DNA from: Solanum dulcamara
Taxonomy: Eukaryota > Streptophyta > Magnoliopsida > Solanales > Solanaceae
Direction of reading: 5' to 3'
Assembly: GCF_947179165.1 (NCBI RefSeq)
Contig: NC_077243.1
Location: 49,802,501 to 49,866,500, forward strand
Length of the DNA: 64,000 nucleotides
The notes under the pieces are model-generated. The model had not been told where the DNA came from and ran no database searches. It saw only the letters and a list, made by a program, of their open reading frames with translations. The first letter of the stretch is position 1. Each line of letters begins with the position of its first letter. This document shows, in pieces, positions 47,945-59,427 of the stretch. The position numbers were made by a program, and so were the translations under genes.

Positions 47945-50030
47945 TAAGAGCTCATATGAGTTAATATTATGACTCATAGTTCATTCGATGAGTCGTAATA
48001 AGGTCTCATACCCCAACTTCAGAGGCCCATGTTTCATAGTTCCTCAGGATTGATTCCATGACTTGACAGGAAGAATCATAGAAGATTACACGACTCATAG
48101 AAGAGAGTCATTTCAACAGTTTAGAGATTCCAAATTTGCAGGTTTCAATACCAGCAGGACGAATCCAATTGACGAGTCGTAATCAGGAAGATGATTCATA
48201 GAAAAAACTCGTATGCAAACTTTAGAGACTCAATTTCAGGACCTTTTTTAATACCTGTAGGATGACACATTTTGACGACTCATCATCTCTTCTACGATTC
48301 ATAGAAACAAAGTCGTAAGACCAAAACTCGAGTTTTAATAAAGGGTATTTGCGTCATTTTCCAAGTTTGATTCATTAAACCTGGACACAATTATGGCCAA
48401 ATTCAAACCTTTATCTACCCAATACTTTAAAATTCCCTCATTCTAAATCACCCTTCAAAATTCTCTAAGTCAACACTCATTCTCACAAGGATTGTTCTCC
48501 AAGCTGCAAGCTAGGGTTTCAGATTTCTTCAGGGTTTCTTCTCAATTCTAAGGGATTTCAATCAAGGTATGTAGGAATTAATCCATGGGTTCCTTTCACT
48601 CATAGAGTCCTAAAGTTTTCTCAAAGTATCCTTAAATTTTCAAGTGTTTATGAACCCTAGTTTTGATGAATTATATTAGATTATTTTAATTTTGTTTTTA
48701 ATTATTATCTATGATTAATCTAAGCATGTTTCTACATGAATTGCATGATTCTAAGTTGAATTATGAATGTCCATGCATGCAACTATTTGCAAGTTGTGAT
48801 TGTGAAGTTAAAGATGAAATTAATGAGTTGATTATGAGTTTAATAATTTTCAAGAAAAGCTTTCATGATTTAATGTTGAGATTATGATTTTAATGATGAA
48901 GTTATGATAATGATCAAGCTATGATCAAAGATATTTATTATGGTGTGATAAGTAAATTCTCACACAATCATGTTTAAGATGGTGATAAGGACAATTTTCA
49001 TTGAAGTTATGGATTCCTATTAATCACTAAAGCTAATGAGCTATTCTTAATATGTTTTTTAAAAGATGGATTGATAGGTAAATACTATCTTTCCCTATTA
49101 TTTTATGTTCATATTTTAATGAATTCCATTGGGATATTGACTAAGCACCGAGAGGATTTATAGGTGGGGTTCGATCTAATAACACAGTTAGTTATCCAAG
49201 AGAATCCTAATAGCAACCTAAAGTCCCAAAGTATGTTATTCACGTAGGATTGCCTTCATGGCCTAGCTAGTGGATCCACAAAATAGCATAGTTGAGTTGA
49301 GTTGAGTACCATGACAGAGTATACCTTGGCAAGGTAGACTCCCCCTTATCGATGAGGATTACATCAGATTCTATTTTATACTTAGCATGGTTTTAAAATG
49401 TTGGTTAAAGGTCTTATCACATACAAGTTGAAGTTTAAGCTATGATTTTACGATAAAGTTTATGATATGCATTGATCATAAGTTTTCCTAAGTTTTCAAA
49501 TGCCTTAAAAGTTTTGCTCATATTCATCATGTTGGTCATGACTCTTATGTCATATTGATCATGTCCTATTACTTGTTCATGCATATCTCACATACTTAGT
49601 ACATTCTATGTACTAATGCATATTTTGCTTACATTGTCTCATAATGTAGGGGCGTATGTCAGTCATCCCATTCGTGGCTAGAGTGCTTAGGTCTCGAGGG
49701 AGTTAGTGATTCCTCATTTCATTGAGGACATGACTTTCTTTTCAAATTGTTTCATTGACTTTCTTCTCAGGCTTTGGGTGAGCTATGAGCTTGTACTAAG
49801 ACCCTATCAAAGGCTAGAATAGAGTCATGTTTAGACGATGTTGCGATGTAGTCCAGTTGGACATCTATTGAGTTTTCTGTCCCTTAGACCCATTCCCTTG
49901 AGTTGTTACTTCCGCTTATTCTACTATGTTTCTTTACCTTATGAATGCAATGTATGCTAAGAGGGCTTGGTTGGGATCCCTTGTATCCTAATCACCGTTT
50001 CATGGCTTAACCCTAGTTCAGGTTGTGACA
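47945..50030 (+). repeat. T6 5' LTR, second piece
   Basis: Continues the LTR interrupted by T7. Palindromic slot 47960-48300 (GAGTCGTAAT, GACGAGTCGTAATC). Ends GGTTGTGACA at 50030, directly before a primer binding site. The total T6 LTR is about 2.24 kb. Confidence 0.85.
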
Positions 50031-50033
50031 AAC

Positions 50034-50048
50034 TTGGTATCAGAGCAC
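50034..50048 (+). promoter_or_regulatory. Primer binding site of T6
   Basis: TTGGTATCAGAGCAC, a full match to the initiator tRNA-Met type site. Confidence 0.88.
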
Positions 50049-50248
50049 ATAGTTTAGAAGAGTCCTAAGGAGTCCAACATGCCGCGTTAAGTAGAGTCTT
50101 GTATATTGGTGTGAAGTACGCCACATCTATGAATATGAGGCTATGAAATATCTTGGGAAAGTTTCACTTCTTTCATAAATCATGTCGTGCAGTAGAGTGG
50201 TACACTAAGTCTTTCCTTCTAACGCTTGTTCTTTGTGATTTTCATAAA

Positions 50249-51304
50249 TTGCCTCTATCATGATATCGTGCTCAAAGGAATATATTAAAGAGGAGAAACA
50301 AGCTCTGAATGATCCCTTGATTAACCAAGTCTCTAATTTTGAGTTTCGAGCGGCCTTTCAAGTACTTTCTCAAGTCATTACGGCTCAAGCCAATTGTGAG
50401 GTGGTTTCTCTCGTGAAACCAAATTTGGGTACGGAGGCGACAAGAGTTTGTGATTTCATAAGGATGAATCCTTTAGAGTTTTTGGGTTCTAAGATAGAAG
50501 AGGATCCATAAGATTTTGCTGATAGCATTCACAAGATCGTGGATATTATGGGGGTTAACCCTATTGAGAGGGTGGAGTTGGCTACTTATCAATTGAAGGG
50601 TGTTTCCCAAATTTGGTTTGATCAATGGAAAGGTGAAAGGCCTAGAGAGGCGAATCTCCTGACTTGGAATGAGTTTAAAGGAGTATTTCTTGATCGCTTT
50701 TTCCCATTGGAGTTGAGGGAGGACAAAGTATAAGAGTTCATCAATCTTAAGCAAGGCGGTATGAGTGTGAGGAACTATTCCCTCAAGTTTAGTCAATTGT
50801 CAAAATAGGCTCCATTCATGATTTTCGACTCAAGAGTTTGTATGAGTAAATTCATTTCGGGTGTATCGAATGTGGTCTCTAAAGAGTGTAAGACGGCTAT
50901 GTTAATTCGGGAGATGTACATCTCTAGAATTATGATCTATGCAGAGCAAATAGAGAGTGAGAAGTTAAAGGAGAAAACTAGGGAGTCCAAGAGATCAAGG
51001 ACCGATGGTGGTGATTTCTCTCATAGTAAGTCTAGAGGTGGTGGACGTCCTCATTTTTGCCAAAGGTACTCTGGCCAAAGATCTTCAAATACCACTACTG
51101 CAAGGTTTGACAACTATAGGGTTCCCAACCCTAAGCCTCAAGGAGGTGCTCCTATTGGCCAAGTCATCCACATGCAAGAAGTATGGCAAAAACCACAAGG
51201 GTGAGTGTTTAGTGGGCTTGAATGATTGCTACTGATGTGGTAAGTCGAGTCATCATGCTAAAGAGTGTAAGGTTAAAAATGGTTGTCCTCAAGGACATGT
51301 TGCT
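50249..51304 (+). pseudogene. Gag of T6, interrupted by the LINE
   Basis: The family start is TTGCCTCTA here (50249). From 50260 the frame reads EEKQALNDPLINQVSNFEFRAAFQ, then RVCDFIRMNPLEFLGSKIEEDP, TAA, LATYQLKGVSQIWFDQW, FLDRFFPLELREDKV, TAA, MSVRNYSLKFSQLSK, TAG, SKFISGVSNVVSKEC, then the basic TRESKRSRTDGG stretch with an Arg/Gly-rich tail. The knuckle near 51228-51270 reads CYxCGKSSHHAKEC with a stop (TGA) at its third position. The LINE entered in the spacer after the knuckle (CPQGHVA), and the frame resumes with HVAQGDQV at 55680. Confidence 0.85.
51291..51304. repeat. Left target-site duplication of the LINE
   Basis: AAGGACATGTTGCT; the right copy at 55675-55688 is AAGGCCATGTTGCT, one mismatch over 14 bases. 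Confidence 0.85.
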
Positions 51305-53221
51305 GCATCTCATCCATGTAGTTGTTGGTGCTGTGATGTAGCTTCTACATATGTTGTCGTTGGGGAGTTGTGAGACTATATGTATTTGTTGGTGTAGGAC
51401 ATCCAAAACCAGCTGCTGCAAGTCTAACACAAGGCTCAAAGTTGCATGATGCCTGCACAAAGAGACATACAACAGAGAACAAAAGTAGAACTGAAGATTC
51501 AGTTTTGATGTCTGTTAAATGGATTTTCATGTGTTGGAAGTTTTCTTGCTGATCTGGAGAAGTGTTGCTGGAGGCTCCTGAATGTTGTTGAAGGTTGAAG
51601 TTCTTGTTCTAGGGAAATGGAGCTATGTAGAGGAGGAAGAACATAACCAAAAACTGGAGCAATTGTTGTGGGGTTGTTGCTGTGTGAGCAGCTCTAAGTT
51701 GATCAGCTGGAGATCCATGTTGTAGCCTTTTATTTTCCAAGGTGTTGTGAATAGCACCCCTAGTATTGTTTCACCTATACAAAAATAATCAAACAAAGAC
51801 AGGCAACCAAACAAACACAAGACCCAAGAGGGGCTTCTAATTCTGCACAATCCTTTTGTAGCACTCTTGGTGAAGATATTTGATTTGGTGGTTGTATCTA
51901 TGATATCCTCTATGTAGTTGTTATTAATGTATATTGATGTATCACTCCAACAACCTGCAACAATACAACAAACAAACAAAAGCAAGAAAGGACTTGCACA
52001 AGCTAGCAAAAAGGAAAGGACCTCTAAGAGTGCTTTGGAGCCTGTTAGCTTTTTCAAGGTCGCTCGACTAACGTCTCCAATTATCCGATTGAGCAGAAAC
52101 TTCTTGAGCTTTGCACATACAACCTTTTATTTAGTCCTGGAAGATTTGGAGGCTTTTTGCACAAGTTGGAATTTCCAAATTGCAAATTGCTCCCTCTTTA
52201 GGCTTAAGATAGCTGACTTTTTTAAGGTCGCTCGCCTAACGTCTCCAATTATCCATTTTAGCTAAAACTTCTTGGGCCTTGCCACTATAATATTTGCTGC
52301 AATCCTACAAACTTTGGAGGCCTTGGTGCAGGTCCACATGATACAAATCACCCTGCACATCATACCCTGCTGTAGCTTAGTCTTAGTTCCAGATGTTGCA
52401 TAGAGGAAGTTGGCATGAATGGGAGGCTGAAGAATTGGTGAAGTCCTAGCATGACAGGATGCTGTCTCTCTTCTGTATAAGTACTTTGAACCTGTATAAA
52501 CAAGTGGCAAAGAGACAAACAAGGGAGATAGGTGCATATGTTGTTGCAGGTCCTTATGCAGCTCCATGTTACTTCTATAGTAGAGGGGGTTAAGATGCTT
52601 GTTGTTGTAAGCTACTCCCAAGAGGAGACCCTTCATTGTGAACAGGATCAGCTCCTCAGAGTACCTGCACCCACAAACAAAAAAAGAAAAACACACAAAC
52701 AAATAATTCTGCAAGTTATTGTAACTAATACTAATGACTTATAGATGTTCCTTGGGTGTTATAGGTTGGTGGAGCTGTTGCTGAAGGATGTTGTTGTTGA
52801 GAAAGGTAAGAGGCAAGTTGAAGGTGTTGTACAAAAGAGTCCCTAAGCAGGATCTTGTGTTACTGCAACCCTTCAAGCAAATCCAAGGAGGGTCTACATC
52901 AGGTGATGTAGGCAAGCTCCCAATTGTAACATGTTGCATCCTGCTACTGCTGCACCATGGAACAAGTAAGGCTGTGCCTCTAAGTGTAGATTAAAGAGAT
53001 GCAAGTTTGTATGTACCTACACAGACAACCAAAAGAGGAGGAGAAAGAAGAACTACCCTATTCCTTACCTCAAGAGGCGAGCTGTTATGTCTAGGAAAGC
53101 AATAAGAAGAGGAGACTCTCCCCTTTACAATGGTCCTAATTATAGGATCTTCAAAGTAGCTATAACTATACATAGAGATATCCAAGTTGAAGATTAAATT
53201 AGAACAGCAGTTTGGGGGAGG
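51305..53221 (-). other. LINE 3' non-coding region, inverted part, with serial acceptor-like motifs
   Basis: On the minus strand, polypyrimidine runs rich in TTTGTTTG end in CAGG or TAGG at about 53017, 52665, 52508, 51958, 51772 and 51455. Downstream of each, the sequence is CA/CT-rich. Short open frames here (52714-52262, 52057-51623) gain a hydrophobic look from the pyrimidine runs and match no family I know, so I do not call them genes. Confidence 0.6.
52051..52385 (-). repeat. Tandem duplication, unit about 167 bp, in the LINE 3' region
   Basis: The core AAGGTCGCTCG(A/C)CTAACG followed by TCTCCAATTATCC occurs at 52057 and 52224, 167 bases apart. Both are followed by an AAACTTCTTG(A/G)GC-TTGC block and, about 90 bases on, by a TTTGGAGGC-TT-TGCA block. 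Confidence 0.75.
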
Positions 53222-54832
53222 TCAAGGGGGTTTCTTGATCCTTTTGAGCCTTCTTCTTTTGAAATTTGTCATTCCCAGCATGTATATTTCCATGTGAGCT
53301 CTAGCTTCCCTAGGGAGGTCTTGCTTGGTGAAGTAGAGCTCAGGAGCTATGCATTTATGGTTGTATTTAGAAAGACTATCAGCTGTGGAGTTGGCTTCTC
53401 TGAAGGCATGATTGCAGCTGAACTCTTGGAATTGGATGATGAGGCTATTGAGTTTGTCCAGCAGTTCATTGATAGACCAAGGAGGCTTTGCTTCATGCTG
53501 CAGCCATCTGATAAGCAGCTGAGAATCAACCTCCAGCACTACCTGTGAATAACCAAGATGAAGGCACCAAGAGAGACCAAAGATTGCAGCTTTAATCTCT
53601 GCTTGATTGTTAGTTCCAGCATCTAGAGGAATTGCAAAAGCAAAAATGAGCTTACAAGATGCATTTCTAAGGATTCCTCCTACACCAATGTTGCCAAGAT
53701 TGTTGAGAGCACTACCATCAGTGTTTAGCTTCACCAAATGATCAGGAGGCTTGGTCCAGCATACAGGGGTAATCTTGATATCATGGTAGCATTATTCAAC
53801 TAAGGGGACAAGGTCTCTTCAGTTATTAGGCCACATAATATAGGGAAAAACATTGTGAAGCAAGTGGAAAATGTCCTTAAAGACGGAGAATTTGACTCTT
53901 GCAAGATTAGACTGCTTCCCTCCATACTTGGAAGCACATCTATTCTTCCAAAGGTTCCAATATATGAAGATAGGGAGAGCCTGTAATAAGAGCCTGTGGG
54001 CCTCATTGTTATACTTAGCATTCTACCACCTCATTAGCAGACTTGTAAGAGGTGTGTACTCCTTGTTAATGCCCAAGGAATCAGCAAATACACTCCAGGT
54101 ACTCCTGGCAAAGGCTCTTGCAACAAAGATGTGATCTATGGTATCTTGGCCAGATCTGTAGCAGCAGTAGCACTGAGAAGGAGGGTGGCCAAATCTGGTA
54201 AGCTTGTCATTGGTGGGAAGCTTCCTTCTAATAGCCCTCCAAACAAGAAAGGAGCATTTGAAAGGGATGTGCTGGTGCCAAACATTGGAGTTAATCTTGG
54301 TTTTGGGCCTCTTCTCTCTGATGATATCCCAAGCAGAAGAACAACTAAACTCTCCATTATTGTTTAGTGTCCAACATGGTTGGTTTTGCTTGAGAGGCTG
54401 ATGGTTGATGTGAGTAGCAAGAATAGTAGACACAAACTGTGGAGGAGCCTGTTTAATGAGCAAATCAGCATTCCATTGTCCATTTTTCATGAAGGCTGAG
54501 ACTTGGGTGTTATTGAGCCTGCAGCTGTGAGTGCTGAATTGAGCTAAAGGGCCAATTCCCAGCCAGTTATCCCACCAAAAGAGGCAAGAACTAGACTGAA
54601 TTTGCCATTGTATGTGAGGCTCAACATTATGCTTGTTCTTCATCAGATGTTTCCAGATCAGAGATTGTCCAGAATGCCATTTTTTGGTAATAGGATTGGA
54701 CCTTTGACAATACTTGGCTTTGAGAAACTCCCCCTACAGAGAATGCTTGGTCCTAAATACCCACCACTGTTTATATTGGAAGGACTTGGAAACATCAGAT
54801 ATTTGTCTCACACCAATACCTCCTTCATCATA
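53222..54832 (-). pseudogene. LINE ORF2 C-terminal half: RT tail, zf-RVT, RNase H
   Basis: LINE ORF2 reverse-transcribes element RNA at the nicked target. Minus-strand frame from 54832: YDEGGIGVRQISDVSKSFQ, YKQWWVFRTKHSL, stop, FLKAKY, then WKHLMKNKHNVEPHIQW and FWWDNWLGIGPLAQFSTHSC, the connector typical of plant LINEs. Then zf-RVT (about 54360-54060): FSCSSAWDIIREKRP, VWHQHIPFKCSFLVWRAIRRKLPT, CYCCYRSGQDTIDHIF. After a stop at 54020, a spacer with NLWKNRCASKYGGKQ, then RNase H (53737-53222): NTDGSALNN, NNQAEIKAAIFGL, LEVDSQLL, FREANSTADSLSK, so the four acidic active-site positions are present. At least four in-frame stops. The RT catalytic half and ORF1 are lost by 5' truncation. Confidence 0.85.
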
Positions 54833-55676
54833 CTAGTAATAATATTCTTAGAGATCCTTGCTTGGTTACTTATTTGTGCAGGCCCACAAATCTTCAAACA
54901 AAGGGAGATAACAGTCATACATACAGGGGTCTCACACTTGCAGCAGGCCCCTTGCATCCAAAATTCTTGGAGCTCCTTGTCTGTTTATTTGTTTGATTGC
55001 AGGCACAGAAGAATCTCTCCAATGTGCAAGGCACCAACAGTTAAACATCCAAGCAGCTGGTCAAGCCAGGACTTTCAAGATACTTCTTTTCAGCCCACCA
55101 CTTTCTTTTTCAAAAATCCCAAGGCTGCTGACTGCTCAAGTTCCATATACTTCTCCTACTTTCACCCTCCTTAGCTGATATTCATGCTCTGGATGTTGTT
55201 GCATAGTTCCTTTGGATTTTCTTGGTATGACAAGACTAAAAATAGCAAAGATAAAAAGAGCTTTCTCACCCCATGTGAGATAGAAGGTTCGTATACTTGT
55301 TCTACTTCAATTAGCTATGTATGATACGTAGCGTAGTTGAATAGGACTATTGTAGACTACTTTCTTGTTTTCTCATGGAAGAGGAGAGTCTCTCTTATTT
55401 ATGCTTTCTTAGTCAACTTTTACTGGGAAGAGTCCTCTCATAGGTTTACTGCTTTCTATTTTTAAGTTAGCCCTCTTTTGTATCGGGGATGAGTTAGCCG
55501 ACCTTAGTAGGTTAGCCGACTTATGAACCAACATAGGATTGGAGGTAAGGTTTTATGTCCCCCTCCTTGTACCTTTCTGTTTATTATTTATGTTAAGACT
55601 TGGGGGTGATGCTCAACCCCTGACTGTGCACGAGAGGTGGGAGCCTCGTGTAGGGTCTGTTCCCTTAAAAAAAAAA
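54833..55676 (+). other. LINE 3' end in plus orientation with poly(A)
   Basis: Begins about 54833, where the minus-strand coding frame stops making sense (YDEGG is preceded by a stop). It carries two more of the same acceptor-like motifs, now on the plus strand (TTATTTGTGCAGG near 54868-54883 and TTTATTTGTTTGATTGCAGG near 54983-55003), then a terminal region ending TGTTCCC TT and ten A residues. Confidence 0.7.
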
Positions 55677-55688
55677 GGCCATGTTGCT
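55675..55688. repeat. Right target-site duplication of the LINE
   Basis: AAGGCCATGTTGCT; the first two A residues cannot be told from the end of the poly(A) tail, so the secure core is 12 bases with one mismatch. Confidence 0.85.
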
Positions 55689-58600
55689 CAAGGTGATCAA
55701 GTTTAACCAAAAGGTGTTCAACACACTCATCAATTTTATGCCCTTCATGGTAGGCAAGTGGTGGAAGAGACTCCCGATGTTGTTACTAGTATGTTATAGG
55801 TCTTTTACTATGATGATTATGCCTTACTTTATTCGGGTGCAAATTTGTCTTTTGTTACTCATTATATGGCCATGAGATTTGATGTTAGTCTCAAAATGTT
55901 TTTAGAGCCTCTTTCCATTTATATTCCCATAGGTAATTTGGTTGTGGCTAAAAGAGTATATAAGTTGTTCAATTTCGGTTTTCCATAAAGTCACTCTATG
56001 TGATCTAGTTGAGCTTGAGAGACCGATTTTGATGTTATCCTTGGTATGAATTGGTTATATGTGTGTTATGCTTCTATTGATTATAGAACCCGAGTGGTTA
56101 AGTTACAATTTCCTAATAATCCGGTCCTAGAATGGAAGGGTAGTAATTTCATGTTCAAAGGTCAATTCATTTCGTGCCTTAAGGCTTAGAAAATGATATC
56201 CAAGGGTTGCATCTACCATCTTGTGAGGTTTAGGGATACTACTTCCAAAGCCCCTACTCTAGAGTCGGTCCCCATTGTTAATGAGATTTCGAATGTGTTT
56301 CCTGATGATCTACTCGGTGTTCCTCCCAAAAGTGAAATTGACTTTGGCATAGATCTTCTTACCAGTACTCAATCCATTTTTATTCCTTCTTATCTAATAG
56401 CTCCGATGGAACTAAAAGAGTTAAAGGATCATTTGAAATACTTGTTAGACAAAGGTTTCATTAGGCCACATATATCCCCATGGGGTGCTCCTATTTTGTT
56501 TGTTAGAAAGAAGGATGGTTTGTTACGTATGTGCATTGACTACCAATAATTGAACAAAGTAACCATCAAGAATAAATATCCAATTCTGAGGATAGATCAT
56601 TTGTTTGACCAATTGTAAGGGACAAGTTATTTCTCTAAGATTGATCTCCGTTCCGATTATCACTAATTAAGGGTGAGGAAATATGATGCTCCCAAGATGG
56701 AATTTCGAACATGGTATGACCATCATGAGTTCTTAGTGATATATTTTGGATTGACCAATGCCCCTACGACATTCATGGATTTGATTAATAGGATATTTAA
56801 ACAATATTTGGATATGTTTGTAATTGTGTTCATCGATGACATTTTGGTCTACTCTCGGAATGAGGAGGAGCATGCTAATCACTTAAGGATTGTGTTCCAA
56901 ACTCTAAGAGACAACCAATTATTTTCCAAGATCAATAAATGTGAGTTTTGGTTAAGGGAGGTGGCTTTTCTTGGTCATATTGTTTCCGGTGAACGGATTA
57001 TGGTAGATCCTAAGAAAACCGAAGTGGTGAAGAATTGGCCTAGACCGTTGTCCCCTTTGGATATTAGAAGTTTCTTAGGCCTAGACGGATATTATATGAG
57101 ATTTGTAGAAGGGTTTTCATCGATTTCATCACCTTTGACTAAGTTAACTCAAAAGAAGGTGTAGTTTCAATGGTCAAAAACTTGTGAAAAGAGTTCCCAA
57201 GAGTTGAAAGATCATCTCACTACCGCTCTTATTTTAACCTTACTGGAAAAGTCTGATGGTTTTGTTGTATATTGTGATTCTTCAAGATCTAGTCTTGGTT
57301 GTGATTTGATGCAACATGGTAAGGTAATAGCCTATGCCTCTAGGCAACTTAAGGTGCACAAAAGAAATTATCTAACTCATGACTTGGAGGTAGCAGCGGT
57401 TGTCTTTGCTTTGATGATTTAGAGACACTATCTTTATAGTGTCCAATTGGATGTATTTACCAACCATAAAAGTTGACAATATGTGTTTAAGCAAAAGAAC
57501 TTGAACCTTCGGCAAAGGAGATGGCTTGAATTGTTGAAGGACTGTGATATGAGTATGTTGTACCATCGGGGCAAAGCTAATGTCGTTGCCGATGCACTAA
57601 GTCGACTGTCCATAAGTAGTGTTGCACATGTTGAGAAGAAGGTAAGAAAGAATTGGTTAAGCATGTTCATAGATTGGCAATTTTAGGGTTGATTTTAATG
57701 ATGGAGGTGTTCTTGTGCATAATAGTTCAAAATCATCTCTTGTGGCGGATATTAAGGCCAAACAAGACCATGATTTGGTGTTAGTTGAGTTAAAGAAGTC
57801 GATTATCAAAAAGGTTATTAAGGCTTTCTCCAAGGATGAAATGGTGTGCCCCATTATCAAGGTCAGTTGTGTGTGCCTAATGTTGATGGTTTAAGAGAGT
57901 TGATATTGAATGAGGCTCATAGTTCTCGATATTCGATTCATCTGGGTTCCACCAAGATGTATCATGATTTCAGGGAAGTGTATTGGTGGAATGATATGAA
58001 GAAGGACATAGCGGAGTTTGTAACTAAGTGTCCAAATTGCCAACAAGTTAAAGTTGAGCATCAAAGACCAAGAGGTCTAGCCTAAGACATTGAAATTCCT
58101 ACTTGGAAGTGGGAAGATGTCAATATGTACTTTGTAACGGGTTTGCCTCGTACTAATAGAAAATATGATTCCATTTTGGTTGTTACAAATTGGATGACTA
58201 AGTCAACTCATTTTCTACCGGTTAAGACTTCTTACGGTGCCAAAGATTAAGCTAAGTTGTATATTCGTGAATTGGTGAGACTTTATGGTATTCCCTTATC
58301 CATTATATCAGATCGAGGTACTCAATTCACTTCACACTTTTGGAAGTCATTTCAAAAATATCTTGGTATAAAGGTAAAGTTAAGTACCGTTTTTCATCCT
58401 CAAACTGATGGTCAAGCCGAAAGAACCATCCAAAATTTAGAGGATATGTTGAGGTCATGTGTTATTGATTTTAAAGGGAGTTGGGAAGAACATTTATAAT
58501 TTACCATTGATTGAGTTTTCCTATAATAATAGTTATCACTCTAGCATCCAAATGGCTCCTTTTGAAGCATTGTAAGGGAGAAGACACAGGTCCCTAGTAG

Positions 58601-59183
58601 GATGGTTTGAAGTAGGTGAGATGGCCTTGATTGGTCCATATTTAATAATAGATTCTATGGAGAAGGTGAGGCTTAGAAGGGAGAAATTGAAAACGTCTCA
58701 AAGTTTTCAAAAGTCCTATTCGAATGTTAGGAAAAGAGAACTTGAATTTTAGGTGGACAATTGGGTCTATTTGAAAGTTTCACCCAAGAAGGGTGTAATG
58801 CATTTTGGTAAAAATGGGAAATTGAGACCTAGATATGTTGGACCTTATAAAATCTTGAGATGTATTGGCAAAGTGCCTTATAAGTTAGAATTTCCATTTG
58901 ACTTAGCCATGGTTCACCCGGTGTTTCATTTATCTATGTTGAGAAAGTTTATGGGCGATCTGAATTCTATTGTACTATTGGAAGATCTAAATGCCAAAGA
59001 GAATTTGAGGATGAGGAGGTTTTGGTGGAGATCTTAGATCGACAAGTTAAGAAGTTAAGGAACAAATAAGTTGTATCTGTCAAAGTATTATGGAGAAATC
59101 AACAAGTAGAAAGTGCTACTTGAGAAGCAGAGGAAGATATGATGAAATGATACCCATACCTCTTTCCCTCTACTCAAGCCTAA
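55689..59183 (+). pseudogene. Pol of T6: protease, RT, RNase H, integrase, chromodomain
   Basis: Protease near 55800-55990: the active site reads LLYSGANLSF, so the catalytic Asp is Tyr. RT 56193-57000: [46 protein letters not shown] then [47 protein letters not shown] intact, [17 protein letters not shown]. Thumb [23 protein letters not shown]. RNase H 57204-57610: [38 protein letters not shown]. Integrase HHCC near 57920-58050 (HSSRYSIHLG ... CPNCQQ); core: first Asp is Tyr (NMYFVTGLP), IISDRGTQFTSHFW intact, TDGQAERTIQ intact. GPY region near 58820. Chromodomain to TAA 59181-59183, with a frameshift near 59010 and stops. About fifteen lesions. Confidence 0.9.
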
Positions 59184-59394
59184 AGTAGTAAGTTGTTCTT
59201 AATCAAGCTAGTTGAACTCTTATGAATTTAGTTCCTCCTATGTCATTCATATGCATGCATGTTCATGAAAGTTGATTTTAAATCCATGATATGTGTTAAG
59301 TTTGAAGTTTTCATGTTCTATGTATTTTAAGATGTCATCATGATTCATGTTGGGTTTCTAGACCTCTTTCCGAGTCTTTCATATGATAATTTAA

Positions 59395-59427
59395 TCTCAA
59401 TGATGAATGTTTCCAATGGTGAGATAT
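59395..59427 (+). promoter_or_regulatory. Decayed polypurine region of T6
   Basis: CAATGATGAATGTTTCCAATGGTGAGATAT before the LTR start at 59428; it corresponds to the T7 block at 45922-45954 but the G run is broken. Confidence 0.6.

Larger units (their letters stand above)
51305..55676 (+). mobile_element. 5'-truncated, 5'-inverted LINE (non-LTR retrotransposon)
   Basis: About 4.37 kb inserted in T6 gag-pol with a 14 bp near-perfect duplication and a plus-strand A tail (55667-55676). The coding remnant is on the minus strand: RT C-terminal region, zinc-binding zf-RVT domain and RNase H, from about 54832 down to 53222, followed on the minus strand by about 1.9 kb of 3' non-coding sequence to 51305. 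From about 54833 to the A tail the orientation is plus and non-coding. The simplest reading is an L1-type twin-priming insertion: TSD, inverted 5' segment, 3' segment, poly(A), TSD. The alternative, two independent events, would not explain the single duplication pair. Confidence 0.8.

Noticed and set aside
38822..50030. 38822-40935 considered as two tandem LTRs of one element
   Set aside because: The starts TGTAAGACC (38822) and TGTAACATC (38978) belong to different families, and GTTCA duplications at 38973 and 47940 show that the second is an insertion (T7) in the first (T6).
52057..52100. GGTCGCTCG...-containing core considered as a tRNA-derived SINE or tRNA gene
   Set aside because: No A-box/B-box pair at the right distance and no cloverleaf that I can draw; it is a tandem duplication inside the LINE 3' region.
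51623..52714. Two minus-strand open frames of 144 and 150 codons (52057-51623 and 52714-52262)
   Set aside because: They sit in the 3' non-coding part of the LINE, each begins just upstream of a pyrimidine run that translates as a hydrophobic segment, and neither matches a family I know.
55600..55676. Plus-strand poly(A) considered as the tail of a processed host pseudogene
   Set aside because: The insert lacks host coding sequence; the only coding remnant is LINE RT/zf-RVT/RNase H, and one TSD pair covers both parts.
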